A DNA stretch of 64,000 nt from Lineus longissimus (lineage: Eukaryota; Nemertea; Pilidiophora; Heteronemertea; Lineidae): contig NC_088313.1 of the NCBI RefSeq assembly GCF_910592395.1, positions 16,632,437 through 16,696,436 of the forward strand, written 5' to 3'. Under the pieces are notes generated by a model. That model was not told the DNA's origin. It was given only the letters and a program-made list of their open reading frames with translations, and made no database searches. Positions within the stretch are counted from its first letter, which is position 1. The number at the start of each line of letters is the position of its first letter. Positions 21,501 through 34,200 of the stretch are shown here, one piece after another. The position numbers and the translations under genes were made by a program.

Positions 21501-24500
21501 ACAGCGTTTACCACATGATGACATATTTTGAGCAGCAAAAGAAACCTTAAGTTCAATAGATCGGCGAAACATCTTGGTTACGAGCATGAAATGACTCAAA
21601 ATTGCAAATACGGGAGATTGGGTAATGAGATTTTCAAAACTTTAACAAACTGCCCGATTTGAACGACGAGTCCGGTGATTGCGCCTCGAAGTGTTCAACA
21701 TTAACATCATCCACAGGGACGCCGCTATTTTCACTTTACGCCACAAATGCCGGAAACTGCCTTCAAAGGAATGTTCTTTGATGCTGATGTGGACAGATTG
21801 GCATTCACAGCTAGACATTGATATCATTACCGAAGCAGTCTCCCCAGAAGAAGATATGCCTTTCCCCGGGTGCTTCATTTTATCCTTCCAGATTATTTTG
21901 TTCGCCAGCAAATCTCTCGGACAAAGCCAGATTATTTCCCGTCAACAAGATAACGCATTATCAGATTATTGACTATTCAAGATCGGCTGGAGATATGGTG
22001 ATGAAACTGCCAATTTTATTTTGATATAATAATGAGTTTATGAAATTAGCGGTGATGCCACTGAAGCGTTTGTAATGAGACAATTTAACTCGTCTCTGAC
22101 TTGCGCCGCACCGCTGAAAGATACTGTCTGATGAACAAGCAGTCGTTTGGGACTTTTAAAATGGAGATATGACACTTTATCAACATGGTTCTGTTTTTGT
22201 GGCTTCTTCGACAAAATCAATTTATTTTCTTGCTTATCTAATTCACCCTTTCACTGTGAGAGAACTAGTCCCTGCTTGGTTTTATCACGGACTTATAAAC
22301 AATATTCTAAGTCCGTATTTTCATCATTGCATTGGTAAAAATTCAATCTGAAAACGTTTTGTAGGAGATACCACACAAATTACACACCATTATTCTTACG
22401 GTAAAGATGAGACAGTCGTGAATCAAATATCATAATCCGAACGTGGTATTTAAGCTTCGTATTTTCACGATTCTGACGACGACGTAAAGAAGTAAGCAGG
22501 TACATATAGTAACTCCGAGGTATTCTTATATCAAATGTGGTTTCTGACACAAAAATGCAACCTTTGTTTGATAATGCATTCTTTATCTTGCGGCAATTAC
22601 AAAATGTTTCAGAGCTGGACCAATCCTTTCAAAATAGATGGACCCATAATGGGTTCTGACAATAAAAGGTATTTTTAATTTTGGACGAAGTTATTGCGTT
22701 CGTTACGTGTGTTTATTGTCGCCTGATGAGACACAGGGGAAACATAAACAGTACCTTCCGGTTGGTACGACCACGGATTTGGTACCGTGTTCGTGTTGAC
22801 GCACCCAAACCATATCCCAGAGGAGAAATCGCTTGATTGCGAGAAACGAATAAAAAATACGAATGGAACCGCAAGCGATTTACCCGGGCCAACATTCACA
22901 CACGGTATCTTCCATTTGAAATAAAAGCCGTCGTCATCATTCAGTCAAGGGAGTTCTTCGATAACACCGCGTATCAGCAGTATCATTTGCTTTCGAATTA
23001 TTCTATAATAGATGATAAATTAAAAAAATATTATGTGAGAAAAAGAGAGAAAACATGATTTGGCTAATTTCCGGTTAAGGTTATGAGGAAGTCACGAAGG
23101 AAAAGAGTCCAATTTCTTTAAGCAATGTTAGTCTATCATTTACATGATGGTTGCACGTTTTTTGATAGGACCTACCTAATAATGTCTTCTAGATACATGT
23201 TTAGAACAAATTATTCTTTATAGGCTTTCCTTGCTGGAAGATGATCTGTTTTCAATCAGCGTATATAGGGACTACATTTAATGTAGGAATTAGCGTTAGC
23301 AGCTTGGAAGAGAATGGTATCATCTCATCTCAAAGGTGTTTTTACAGTACATCAGAAGGTTTGCCATTATCGCTAAGTAGGGGTTCTCTCAACTACGCCA
23401 ATTCGCCGATATCGACAAGAGATGCTAAGCTAAAAATATTCCCAGGCTTCACTTAATGTAATAAACAACCTAACAATTGGCCAAGACAATTTCATTATCG
23501 AGCCAGTTAGAGATTATAAATCTGCCATAATGTGTTCTTCTGCTCGTTAGCTGTGTTAATGGGTGGCAACTTGATGATTTGGTTTTGTCATTGATTGTGT
23601 TCTACCACAAAGCTGATAGACTGGGGCGTCATAAATAATCATCGTTGCTAGTAATTGTATTGTAAGTGAGGCAGCGGTAAATATAAGATGCAACGATCTG
23701 CCGGGATACTTGAGCTATCCTCTAAAACGATGGGAAGTATTTTCGATGATTTAGATGTAATCTGGAGTAGACCCCACGTACATTCCAATTCGATTACACT
23801 CGATTTCTCGGCTTCCCCGGGATACCGGTTCTAGAAAAACGCATTATCATTTCATAACGCCCAGTAATATCTTAACCACAAACATAGCCAATATTGCGTC
23901 GCCATACATCACCATTGACAGGAGATGGGTTTTCTGCTCAAATGACCGGAATAGTAAGGACAGGATTAACTGCAATTCCATAATACCAAATTATCAACAT
24001 TAGGTCAAATGGTGCTGTCGCCCTCCATATCCCGATTGATCCATTCATCCCATAACACATTAGTTCATCACGCGAACAGAGGGTCACACAACTCTATAAA
24101 CATGGGATGAAAGATGACCTCTATTTACAGTTCGTGACGGACAGGCGCCTTTTGGATATCGCCTTGGTGCCAGTAGGGGAGAGGGATTGGTTGGCATAAT
24201 CACAGCCCGTCAGAGTTACAAGGTCACACAACGCGTCCATTTACTACATTTCAGGTCAAAGTGTTATTTTTTCATGGAGTATATCTCATCCAAGGCGGGA
24301 TGAGCTTTTATTTACGTACAATACTATTAGTGGTCAATTGGGTTCATTGGCCTGTCACTCAGTCTTCGGCTAGAGGTAGAGCCCATCGCAAGCTTCTCAT
24401 GTTTTACACCTGGTAGGGTATTTTCCTTGCCTTGGCATAGACACCAGATACAAGGAACCATGGCTTCAAGTCTTATCCGAAGGACAGTGAAGAGCCAGGA

Positions 24501-25229
24501 ATTTGGTAAGTGGAGTGTGTCACAAACAGCGTGAAATAGAAACCACTGTCAAAGTCCCCATTCTTACTACCCCAACGGAATTCTGCCTGAGGCAATCTTT
24601 GAAGATCCTGGGTCTATCGCAGGCTCCCTACATCATTTCTCATAACAAAAGCACGAACAACCAATCCACTCTCTGCTGCTTCTCAGGTCTTTTGACTATC
24701 ATCCCGCCATCGATCAGCAAATCCCGCAGGTCCACGATTGTCGAAGTTTGAACATGTCGCCCAAGTCTAGACACAATTTGAGAGATATCTATCGAAAAAT
24801 CCATTCAGTGCGAAACCTGTCGACTCAATCTTCTTACGCCAGGCTTTTCAACCCACTTTCTCCTTCTCGCATATTTCTCATAGTGTATACTTGAGGTAGG
24901 AGTTAAAAAGCCTTGAATCGCAATCAAGATGGTGTGCTTACTTAGCTGCCTCCTCCAATATATTTTGTTATGTCTCATGTTACAACTCGACTGCGGCGTG
25001 TCTGGATTGAGCAAAGTGCGTTTGGAAACTTGATGCATGGCTGAGGATACTTTCACTCGCGTGACAGCCACTGGGGAATTGTCAGGTGGGTATAGGGTCG
25101 GCTAAATCACGGTAATTGCGGAACACGATCAAACAGTTATATATATTTGTAGTGATGGTTCGATTACGAATCCAATCACTACTAAATTATGATACTGGTA
25201 ATCTTTATGATCACCAGCTCAAGCATAAT

Positions 25230-25261
25230 GGTGGTGGTGGTGGTGGGGGGGGGGGGGGGGG
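25230..25261 (+). repeat. GGT microsatellite running into a G homopolymer
   Basis: Five GGT units are followed directly by about 17 G. It is G-quadruplex-capable sequence on the plus strand, inside the intron of the minus-strand GPCR. Another G run of about 12 is at 20764-20775. Confidence 0.9.
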
Positions 25262-28200
25262 TCCAAAATCGATCACATAACATAATGAACTTAACTTTAC
25301 CTCAGTTTTTTTTCGAAGAAATCCATTAACCCACCCCCAGTCATAAATGCTGTTTGTCATTTACGTTCCTCCTCAACCTCGACTTGCCAGTAGCCTGAAC
25401 ATAAGTCTAAGAAGATCGATTATTCCGTAGCTACGACTGCAGCGGAAACAATTAAAGTAGAATCAGTAGGCTTTTAGAGTGAATAACTCGATTCTGGATT
25501 GCTGCCAATGATAGCAGAAAAGGAGAACCTTGATAGTGATGATTACGACACCCAAAACATTAACGGAACAGACTTTACATTGGGGAATATGGAGAAAAGA
25601 AATGTCATTTGTATGATCGATGGATTGCGACCTTAATCACTCGAGCTATGTAACCTTGAATGCCATTGTTGACTGCGTATCATTAAAAATGTAATTAAAC
25701 AGATCATCACTCTAATCAATTTAGCTCTCCAGGAAAGCAAACACATTTGCCAGCATCAGTCATGAAAGGAAAAAGTGCACGATATCGAACGAGAGAGGAG
25801 AGATGAGCCTACAACTGAAGAACGAAAAAACCTACAGAATCAAGCCAATCACATGTACTGGATGTCAGAGACATCTCAAACAGCTGTGATGGCTTGTCAT
25901 GTTTAGCTATTGGACAGCATGCTATGCAGTTTTTTTGTTCACAGAATGGCTCTATTGGTGTACAATATTGGTATTTTGGTACAATGCGATGATATTCGTG
26001 TTTCTTTCCTTACTTTATTTCCAGAGGTATTTCGAAAATTGCCTTATGAAAAGGCTTCTTGTCAAAGGTGTCTGTTGCTTTTTATCAAAAAGAGTTAAGG
26101 AACCCTTTTCAAAAAGGAAAAACCTTTGGCTTTTCTGAAGTTCCGAAATCCTAATCTTTAATAATTCTTGGTTTCAGGTATTGAGGTTGCCAAAGAGCAA
26201 AACCTTTTGACCTTTTGAGTTCATCGTCATCCATTTTCGATAGTGCACACGGGACCTCCCACCGGCCATGCAAATTCTCATATTTCAATCAGGTTTAACA
26301 ATTCCCATACGCAGGTGAAAAGTTTTTGAAGAGGGATACCTTCCTCAGAAGTAGTTTTGATTTAGTTTTGCATAACATTCTTGGTACGTTTCTGTTAATC
26401 TGCTGTCATGTGTAGGTTTGTCACAGACCAAAAAGATTATACCAAACGTTGAAAGTCAAGTCATATTTCAAACCTATATTGTTAGCAAACAATATGGTTT
26501 ATAGGCTTGCCTATTTGTCTTACGTACATTTCTTGTAACGATCAAGTGCAGGTTCGTAAAAGAAAGTGATGAATAGAGCGAGAACATCACAGCTATGCCT
26601 ACAAAACTTTCAACTAAAAATATATGCCAACTATTGATGGTATCTTGAAGAGAGCAAGGGTGTAGAATTAACAAGAGAAGATGCGAAGAATAGACAAAGA
26701 ATAGACAAAAACCACAACGTAAACAATTGTAAAGGGCTTGTGGGTTGACAAAGCATGATACTGCTCTTGAAAAACTGAGTATTATCTATATTTGTGATAT
26801 CTATCTAACCTTGACACTCAACTGAAATGAATAACTTTGATTCGTGTATGATTCAGCGCTGGTCCACTCCCCAAAGAGAATTTGTTATCAGTCGATAGAA
26901 CAAAGACGTCCGTCTCCATAGGATTCAGAGACGGAAACTTTGTAATACTGCTTTGATTTTGTGTCAAGTGAGTGCGTTAGTCGTGGGTGAGAATGTTAAA
27001 ATTGTTTCCCACCTTTTGTTACGTAAAGGATTCAATGATATATTGAGGAAAAAACACGGAATTTGTTTGCACAATCCACTTTTTTTACGGGATGCTAATA
27101 AGCTCACTTCATAGACTAGTACAAAGATGTACCTTCACTTGATATATTCTTTTACAAATTAGTCCCTCGATTCATGTACACCTACGTCTCGGTAAATTGG
27201 TCTGATACAAGATTTTTTTCTATTCGTGATGGGTCAATTTAGTTGCAATACACGTAGGTTGGGAGAAGATATTTTTTTCTGATGAAGTGAAGAGACGAGA
27301 CAAACAGCTACATACTTCTCGTCAAGAGGCATCTTCTTGACTGTGAAAAGTAAGGACGGTTCTATTGAACCTTCCCGATCACCTGACGTCTGCCATCGGA
27401 CAGAGTGGAAGGAAATTGTTACAGTCACCACTGTAGGAACTTAATCCTATATATTTATGAAAAGTTGCACCTTTTTGTTAAAAATATCAAAAATATCAGT
27501 GCATTAAAATTCTGAAAGTTCTATAGCTCAAGATATGCTCCATTCAACTCCTGATAATTATTCGATGATTTAAAGTTCTAGTTATCGATTTCGTTTGCGG
27601 ACGACACACGGTCAGTAACTTTGAAACCTACGGAGTGTTAACTGCGCGATACGAGAGCATCGGACAATCACGATGCAGCACGGAATCTGGCCAATCAAGG
27701 TAGTAATCACCACGGAAGAAATCAATCACGTCGGAAACCCACCAAAGTCATGTCCAATGAATCGCCTACTTTTAATGACGAATTGGTTTGACTCGAGTGT
27801 TAACTTTCTTCTCAACAAGGCCAAAGGGTCATCAGCGTTCCTTGTCAACGAATCTACCATTTTCTTACAATCAGGTCGAAGACAAGTTTAAGTTTATAGA
27901 GGACCAATCTGATGTCCGTTACTATAAATTTTAACTATATATTTTAATTTCGGCCGCTGGTTTCGTTGTGTCTTATTTGAAGTATCTTGTCTGAAGTAAT
28001 ATTTTTTTAATGGACGAATACGTTCCAGCGAATATATTCAGATCACGTACAGTCGCCATAAAGGGCGAAAAGAAGGCAGGGATATAGAAGTAAACATTCT
28101 ATTCTTTTTGAAATGTAAAACTTTCCATTTCGGGAGGTGTTTGCGGCAGACCGCGAAAGTATTTATGGGCATTGATGTCTAATTTCAATAACCGGCAAAA

Positions 28201-29008
28201 TTGGTATTCGGAGAGGCTCCTTTTTTTCGCCACCGCCTTCGACTTACCTTCTACTAATTGGAGACAGAGTCTATCGCTATTTGTTTATGGTAATTCCCGA
28301 GAGAGGTTCAGACGGTTACATTTTGCCACTGATTTTGTGAAAGGTCTTCAAATACATAATGAAAGACCGTCTTTAAAGTTAAAACCTGTTGTTCGACCGG
28401 TAATTAAGATAGATAGCAATGTGATTGCGTTCGTTAGCGGCCTTCTGTAATGCTGTAAAACACCAGATTCTTGCGCCTCTTTGTGTCACGTTGTTATCCA
28501 ACACGGAACGCTCTCGGAATCATTATGTCACATTACGGTAGAAACACGTAAATTAGCCACGCCGGTTCCGACTACACAGGCTAAGGGGGTGGAAGACAAG
28601 GTCGGACAGCTTTTCTTCTAACTGATTAGACTCAGGTGGTGTCAGCTTTTGCTCTTCATGCCAACAATGAGATAATGAGTCGAACATTGATTTTTGCCAC
28701 AGTTACGAATACGGATGTACCGCGACAATTCGCATCGATACGGATGGAATGTCTCCTAGGTTATCAGGGCCAAACTTCATAAGTTAGCGAGGTTTAACAG
28801 CCTTACGTTTTGATTCTTGCTTCATGTTTCAGGTCTTAACAACGTTTCTGTTTACAGCACGAGGATTTTATTAACAAAGACTCAAAACCTTTCATTTTCA
28901 AAGAAGCGACCGAATATTGTGTATCCTCATGCTAGCATTTTGAGAACGTAAACATCAATCGGTCGCCTGCCTGCAAAACCTTACTAACCGCTAAAGTTTT
29001 ATACTCAC

Positions 29009-29995
29009 CTAGTGGAAGAATAAAGAAGAAAGGGAACCAGCACAGAATGAATATCCCCACAACAATTCCTAAGGTCTGCGCGGCTTTTTTCTCCCGTTTG
29101 AATTTCGCCATTTTGCCCGCCAGCGTGAGCCTTGAATGGTACTTCCTGCCTGAACTTTCCGAATGTTCACTCGAACTACTACTGGTGTATCGTGTTTCCT
29201 TGTTCGCTACGCTATCCATAGTCCGACCTGTGTGTATCCGCAACGTAATTGCGCTTGCGTCGTCTTTGCTTCGTGATGTTTTAATCCCCGTTGAGAGAAA
29301 TTTGGACTGTTTTAACGCTTCGCGATAAATACGAAAATATACAAGTAGTATTATCACCAAAGGAATATAAAATGACCACGAAACTGAGAATAATACGTAA
29401 CCAAGTTGTTCTGTCACTGTGCACACGCCAGGACTTTGGTCAGGTGGTTCCTTCCAGCCAACAAGTGGCGCCACTGATATAGCGGTGGAGAGAATCCAAA
29501 CGGCCAGCACAATCAAGATGGCGCGTTTTTCAGTCATGATAGATGAGTGCTGCAAAGGCCTGGTAACGCCTATGTATCGATCTAGGCTTATTACACAAAG
29601 GCTCATGATTGAGGCCGTGCAACACAGTACATCCACAGCCGCCCAAATATCACAGAAGGTCTGCCCAAACGCCCAATAATTTACGATCTCTTTACTGGCA
29701 CTAAATGGCAGGACTATCGTCCCTAATAGTAAGTCTGCTACGGCTAAATTCACTATGAAGATATTGGTTGTACTCCTGAGATGAGAATTCACAAAAACTG
29801 CAAGAAGGACTAGCACGTTTCCACTTATTGTCATACAGATGATTGAAGAAAGTAGAGCGCCAGTTACTATAGCACCAGGGAGGGAGTAGCCATCCTGCGT
29901 AGAATTCAAGGAGGCTTCTGATTGGTTAAAATCGTCCTGCAGGCCCTGGATGAGGATATCGAACGATCCATTGCTGAAACTTGCATTGATGTAAC
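29009..29995 (-). CDS. Alpha-1-adrenergic-like receptor, exon with N-terminus to TM6
   Basis: This exon encodes a rhodopsin-class amine GPCR, expected to bind a catecholamine-like ligand and couple to Gq. Counting from the Gly codon at the exon edge, the N-terminus has glycosylation sites NAS, NGS, NQS and NST. TM1 has Asn60 and TM2 has Asp88 (LAVADLL). Cys115 and Cys192 would form the loop disulphide. The amine-binding Asp122 is in TM3, followed by DRY at 139-141. In TM5, Ser204, Ser208 and Pro212 match the alpha-1 positions (FSVSWSFYIP). The third loop keeps ITLRIH and REKKAAQTLGIVVG, and TM6 has FILCWFPFFFILPLG. These point to alpha-1 rather than octopamine or alpha-2 types. The acceptor is TCTTGTGCTTTCAG, ending at 29996. 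There is no ATG before TM1, so an upstream exon must hold the start. Confidence 0.95.
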
Positions 29996-30654
29996 CTGAA
30001 AGCACAAGATATCGGTACAAATATGAGGTTTTCTGGTCGTGCTTTTCAACGTATTTGATAGTTTCACAATATGTTAAACATTTAAGCACTAATTTTTTAT
30101 TTCACCCATTGAATTTCATTTGGTCAACTGGTCTGCACTGACAGCTCAATCAAAGTCGCTAAGTTTATGGATATGGTACGTACTAAGTGTGGTCCAAATC
30201 CGTTTGCTCTGCACACCATTTTTTAAAGGCTTGTGTAGCCTAAATGAAATAAATTTAAGATGATAACCTCACCTTCATAACTCGTGCTACGGACTTCTGT
30301 AAAACTCATCAGCGAATGAAGGCCAAGTTAGAATGTTGGCCTATCCAAGTATAGCTTGTTCACTTCCGTTCGACTCGATCGTACAGAAGACAGCAACTTC
30401 GTAAGTTTTATCTGGTCAATCTGAATGATACAAAGAAGGAAGAACTTGATGAGTTGAACAAAAAAGAATATTTAATAAGCCTCTTCCAAGGGGGGGGGGC
30501 GTCGGGCAAATCTCACTAGTATTCTTCAGTTCCTGATATCGAGACACCACGGAATCCGCTAAAGGAATAATACAAATGTCAACGATTGATCATATACTGC
30601 CATTGAAGTATAGTAACAAATCTGAGAGTTTTCGTGTTCATTTTCTATTTTCTT

Positions 30655-31060
30655 CTAAATCCATTTAAATCGTTGCTTCCCGATACTTGGGCTATTTCAA
30701 TTGAATAACCAAAGCCACCTTAAGATAAATTGCAAAACAATACATCATCCAGCGAATCCTAAGCGAATTCAAAAATAGATCTTTTAGTGCACGTTCAAGC
30801 TTCATCCTAATCCGTTTAAATTTGGTTCCCGGTATTAGTACTATTTGCATTTCACGACAATTTACTTGAAGACAAACAAGATCTGACTTATCAAACAAAA
30901 GGTTAAATAGTCAAGACAATAAATCACAATGCGTGTTAAAAAAATCGGACTGAGTCTACTCAAGTGCACGAATTCCCTACGTGCTATCGGCTCCTACTAA
31001 ACCATTTAAACTTGCTTCCTGGTACTGGGGCTAATTCAATTGGTTCAAAATCAACTGATT
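30655..31060. repeat. Long-period diverged tandem repeat
   Basis: Three copies share CCRTTTAAA, then TTGSTTCCYGGTAYT and GGGCTA-TTCAATTG. They start at about 30661, 30811 and 31011, so the period is roughly 150-200 bases. A second shared word (AGTGCACG) precedes the second and third copies. No coding content. Confidence 0.6.
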
Positions 31061-31235
31061 TCCAATATCGGAGAAACAATCAGTCAAAGAAGACAACATG
31101 GTTAGCTTACACGAAATAGTTTTGGATTATGTCTTAAATCATTACAGAGATAGTGAGTTCACAAGAAGGCAGGTTAACTTTTGAAGGCCTGGGTTATTGG
31201 ATTTCGTACCACATGTAAATAATCAACTTTATCAA

Positions 31236-31292
31236 GGCCGTTCGCGAAATACGCAAAACAAACGTTCGCGAAATTTAGCGGTCTACAGTAGG
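31236..31292. repeat. Dispersed CGCGAA-rich element, copy 2
   Basis: Two TTCGCGAAAT blocks about 28 bases apart are followed by TAGCGGTCTACAGTAGG. The end matches copies at about 17.46 kb (GCGGTTTGCAG) and 53.30 kb (GCGGTTTACAGTA). Confidence 0.5.
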
Positions 31293-34200
31293 AGATGATA
31301 AATTCTTACAGATTTGATTTACAAAGAATAGAAGATATTGAATTACCATATGATAAATACAAATACATGTAGTGAGTGCTGGTTGAGATGGTCCATGTCT
31401 AGACTATTGATCAAGGATGAAGCCAACCATTACATCAAACATATCATCTTCTCATTTAATGTCATTTGGCACATGCAATAGCCTAGAGGCCAAACTTTCA
31501 AACAGTGTTGCATGCCCGAATTCTGATCCTTCTGATACTTATCAGCTATTGAGATGTGTTCCTCATATCGTATATTAGTACGCAGTAGGATGAATACAAG
31601 CTGCGACACTCTACTATGAATTACATTTTCTGGTAATATCACCTACTTGACTGTCTCAACGCGAACTGAGATGCTCGTTGAGTGACGGCGATTGAAAATA
31701 AGGACTCGCTTTGGCCAGCAACACGGCAGGCCGAAATTACCCACATATGCTACATACATGCTTGCCGTCACATAACATGTAAAAACCAGAAAAGTAATTT
31801 TCTAATCAGATATTTCGCTGTCTCAGTGTTGGTGCGAGACAAAAAATCTGTCATTTTCATTATCTAATCACGATTTATCATAGTGTGATGTCGTGCGTGC
31901 GACATCAGTGAACTGTAATTACATGTGTGCGAATGAATATAGTAACTATTTCATTGTTAATGACACCTTAATCAGCATTATTTTATTATTCATTATTCAA
32001 AAAAAGGTAAGCTTACATGTACATCTATTCAAAGTCATAGGTAAATCAAATCTAAATCTAAACACAGCGATATGTTAAATTTTTCTATTCCGGGGACTAC
32101 CATACCCGAGTATCGACGATAAGAATGAACTTCCCGTTTTAGGGCTCTTGTTTCGGTAGAACCTATCTGTCAGTGAGTTGGCGCCATATTTCAAATTATG
32201 ACAAAGCATCTCATAAATGTAACATTAATCATACTATCTTTAGAGCAATCCGCCTTCTGACGATCTGGTAATTGGCATGACGAGTTGATATTTGGAATTG
32301 TCAATAGGCAACGACTCAACGCTAGCCTAATGAATAAAATTGTTGTTGTTGAAAAGATGGCGATTATATTGATATGTCATTATAATAGATTGTATTATGG
32401 AATGTACTTGTCTGCACTTCCTAAACCATGGCTCACTTGCCGATTGCTTATTTACTGTAAACCTATGAAACCAAGAAAATAGAGATAATATATGCTTGAT
32501 GGAAGAGGGGCATCGGGTAAAGGTTTGGTGTACGGTAAATTAAATTATACATGTATTAATTTCTCATTAACTATTTCTGTTTGAAATTCCAGATTATCGT
32601 GTTCCATTGCCGGCCCAGTATTTACTCATGTGCCGGTATTATTTATTCTCAGTTTGGCGCGACCAATTTATTCAAGAAGAAGAGATTTCTGCTTGTCATC
32701 GAAGATGCAGTTAGACTAGAGCCCAAAAGTGTTGAAATATCTTTGAGCAAATTAAATCTCGTCGAGGTAATGACCATAAAAGACCTAGAATAGATTGAAC
32801 ATGACAATGACTTTTAGTCGGATGGAAATGTCGGGGCAACGAAATCAGAGGTCGCTGATTTGTCGCATCGTCTCTCAGTAAACCCGACGGCTACGGGAAT
32901 TATGAGCGGTCCCCTGGCTATCGTAAATCTTCCAGACACACCGGGTTGTCTCTCCTACCTTTGCAATCCGTAGTGAGCCTGTTAGCTGAAGTCAGCCGGA
33001 CTAAACACGTGGGAATATTGAAGAGCTGGCTCGTTCATTACATTATAGACAGTCTCTGATTACTGTTACCAGTTAGGGACACATGGGGAATGAGGAACAT
33101 AATTAACAAAACAAAGGTTATAATACGGTTCTCGTCATGTTTTGGAAGAGATCGGAACATTTCTATTGTTAATTTATACACATCCATAATATCAGGTAAA
33201 GATTAAACTTAATAAAAGATTGTTAATTTACATTACAATAACATACACATGTTAAGAGTAGAGAGTTGTGGTTCACCACTGATTGACCCCAGACGTGAGC
33301 GAGTACGACTCGGTTCGTCATTATCGCCAGTTATATATGGTATATGGCTCCCAGACGAAATCGGTCACATTATAAGACCCAGGCAACACGAAAGGTTATA
33401 TGATGAGACCAAAAACATCGTTATTCACGCCCGGGTAAGTACGAAACCCACATAAAGTGGAAGAGGTTTCTGAGGGCTCATACCTGTATCCCAAGAGGCA
33501 GGAATGCATTACAAAGCCGAAAATAACGGAAGGTGATGCCGGTGACAAATCATTACCTTCAAGCCATCGCCAATTTTTGTCCACCGCCGAGAAGGCATGC
33601 CAACCATTTACGTAGCCACATGCTAGTATTATACCCAACGGAAGATATGGCCACAAAATAATTGATAAAAATAGACGATTGGGGCCAATTAGGCTCCGAC
33701 TTCAAACGCCTGGTGCCCGGATTCTGTGTTCCTTCGCCGGAAAAGAAGCTTCTTTCCGAGAAGAGTTTCTATTGATATTCTACCAGTGTGGTCTTTTTTT
33801 GCCGAAGTCGCGATGGGGTGTCTGTCAGCAATCTTAATATTGCAGAGGAATGAGTGATCAAAGGATTGTGAAAGGTTTTTACAAGTCACAAAAAGGCAAT
33901 CTGACTATTCTAACAGATGCCCTATGAGACGCATAAAGCAGAGCAATATTTGATACGAATGATGGGACGCTATCCACCTTTAGGCTCGGCCCGGATTGGT
34001 TAACTTCCTTCAAGTATCTCAGTATCTCACACAAAATAGCCTTTAATAGCGAGAAAATCATGTTTTTTTACCCACGATTCTATCAAACCGTACCTTCTCA
34101 ATTTCTATTTTTGTACGCTATGCTAAACTGACTAATGATAATTGTTATCCGTGAAATCACACCTGAGCTACATCTCTTTCAGCTAAATTCAGAGTTCGAT

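Larger units (their letters stand above)
16426..29008 (-). other. 12.6-kb intron of the alpha-1-like receptor
   Basis: The intron runs from the donor CTAG-GTGAGTAT at 29008 to the acceptor TCTCGTTGCAG at 16426, in phase 1 at the end of TM6. This is the place where vertebrate alpha-1 receptor genes carry a large intron. I find no nested gene on either strand. The contents are AT-rich sequence, minisatellites (about 16.6 and 18.4 kb), a CGCGAA-type dispersed element (about 17.4 kb) and a GGT/G run (about 25.24 kb). Confidence 0.85.

Noticed and set aside
15629-29995. Octopamine or alpha-2 receptor identity for the GPCR
   Set aside because: The third-loop ITLRIH and REKKAAQTLGIVVG blocks, the TM7 to helix 8 pattern and the TM6 intron all fit alpha-1 better.
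30000-30089. N-terminal extension of the GPCR frame
   Set aside because: The first codon is GTG, not ATG, and the segment lies upstream of a good acceptor, so it is read-through into intron.
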